Shown here piece by piece: positions 52,342 through 52,648 of a stretch of DNA of 52,648 bases; within the stretch, counting starts at the first letter, position 1, and each line of letters starts with the position of its first letter. The position numbers were made by a program, and so were the translations under genes. The DNA comes from Laspinema palackyanum D2a (GTDB lineage: Bacteria; Cyanobacteriota; Cyanobacteriia; Cyanobacteriales; Laspinemataceae), in assembly GCA_025370845.1 (NCBI GenBank), contig JAMXFF010000051.1, positions 1 through 52,648 of the forward strand, written 5' to 3'. The notes below the pieces were generated by a model. That model worked only from the letters and a program-made list of their open reading frames with translations, did not search any database and was not told where the DNA came from.

Positions 52342-52648
52342 CCTAACCGTTTAAGCTAACTGGGACATAACTAAATACACCCAAACTTTACCTCTTGTCA
52401 AGAAATAACCTGGAGCCTTTTGCAGGGCAAACCCTCCTGATTCCCACGCCGTAAACCCACTGGAGAATCCTTTTGTGATGAAATCCAGACTTCGTATTCT
52501 CCTTAAGGGAACTCCAAAAAATAAAATCGTCTAGGAGAGATCCCCCCAACCCCCCTTGGATCCCCCCCCCGCCCCCCTTCTTAAGGGTAGGGCTGTTTCA
52601 TTCTAAAGGGCAATCGAGAAAAGGAAAGGCGTTCTCTCTGATGTAAAA
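52342..52648. other. Right-end gap ending in repeats, no gene
   Basis: The 307 bases after ftsQ contain its promoter region, then a C-rich repeat (~52537-52583, with CCCCCCAACCCCCCTTGG and CCCCCCTTCTTAAGGG) like that at 42629-42657. Next comes the 63-base right copy of the terminal repeat. Nothing coding was seen. Confidence 0.6.
52586..52648 (-). repeat. Right copy of 63-bp terminal inverted repeat
   Basis: Exact reverse complement of 14-76. It joins directly to the C-rich repeat ending TTAAGGG, so the two dispersed repeats are adjacent here. Confidence 0.9.

Noticed and set aside
1-52648. Prophage or integrated plasmid
   Set aside because: No integrase, phage structural, replication or transposase gene was recognised; most genes are housekeeping or common cyanobacterial types.

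Overview
The window is cyanobacterial chromosomal DNA. The evidence is the dense scatter of the octamer GCGATCGC (HIP1) through genes and gaps, petG and cytM for photosynthetic electron transport, hpd and a plant-type UbiD for prenylquinones, FtsZ and FtsQ of cyanobacterial type, a CYP110-like P450, an orthocaspase homologue and poly-SLBB export proteins. The many dispersed hairpin repeats suggest a filamentous, large-genome Oscillatoriales-type strain; the genus is not established here. No phage, plasmid or IS transposase gene was seen. The first and last 63 bases are exact inverted copies of one another, so the window probably ends inside a dispersed repeat at both sides.

Layout. 0.2-7.8 kb: exopolysaccharide operon (CapD/FlaA1-like epimerase-dehydratase, Wza-like exporter with six SLBB repeats, Wzc-like tyrosine autokinase). 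7.8-12 kb: a palindrome-bearing MITE-like element, two small unknown proteins and a large GAF-type protein. 12-17 kb: ubiD, a NYN-LOTUS RNA-type protein and hpd. 17-22.5 kb: an orthocaspase homologue whose His-Cys dyad is replaced by Tyr-Ser, then sat and mnmA. 22.6-25.1 kb: a SPOR-like protein overlapping nnr. 25.1-26.4 kb: no protein gene, but two tandem copies of a ~250-nt structured element, each with a matching promoter on the minus strand. This is the best candidate for an undescribed RNA. 26.4-31.5 kb: a lipoprotein, a small basic protein, tRNA-Leu(CAA) overlapping an M48 protease gene, murA with an apparent ATT start, tRNA-Leu(CAG) and a SpoU methyltransferase. 32-37.8 kb: msrP, an RTX protein, a P450, a nucleotidyltransferase remnant, rsmD, petG (37 aa) and cytM. 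37.9-44.1 kb: an ABC exporter, a DUF6816-like lumenal protein, phoH, khpA, rpsP and ffh. 44.3-49 kb: a triple hairpin-repeat array, a VIT-VWA protein and a DUF262/DUF1524 protein of the GmrSD type (possible defence gene). 49-52.3 kb: thiD, ftsZ and ftsQ.

How genes work together. The first three large genes make, assemble and export surface polysaccharide. ffh-rpsP-khpA is the usual translation/secretion cluster, and a strong terminator separates it from phoH. ftsQ-ftsZ is the division cluster. petG and cytM are divergently transcribed electron-transport genes; ubiD and hpd belong to plastoquinone and tocopherol supply. Most other genes are single units separated by hairpin terminators or repeats.
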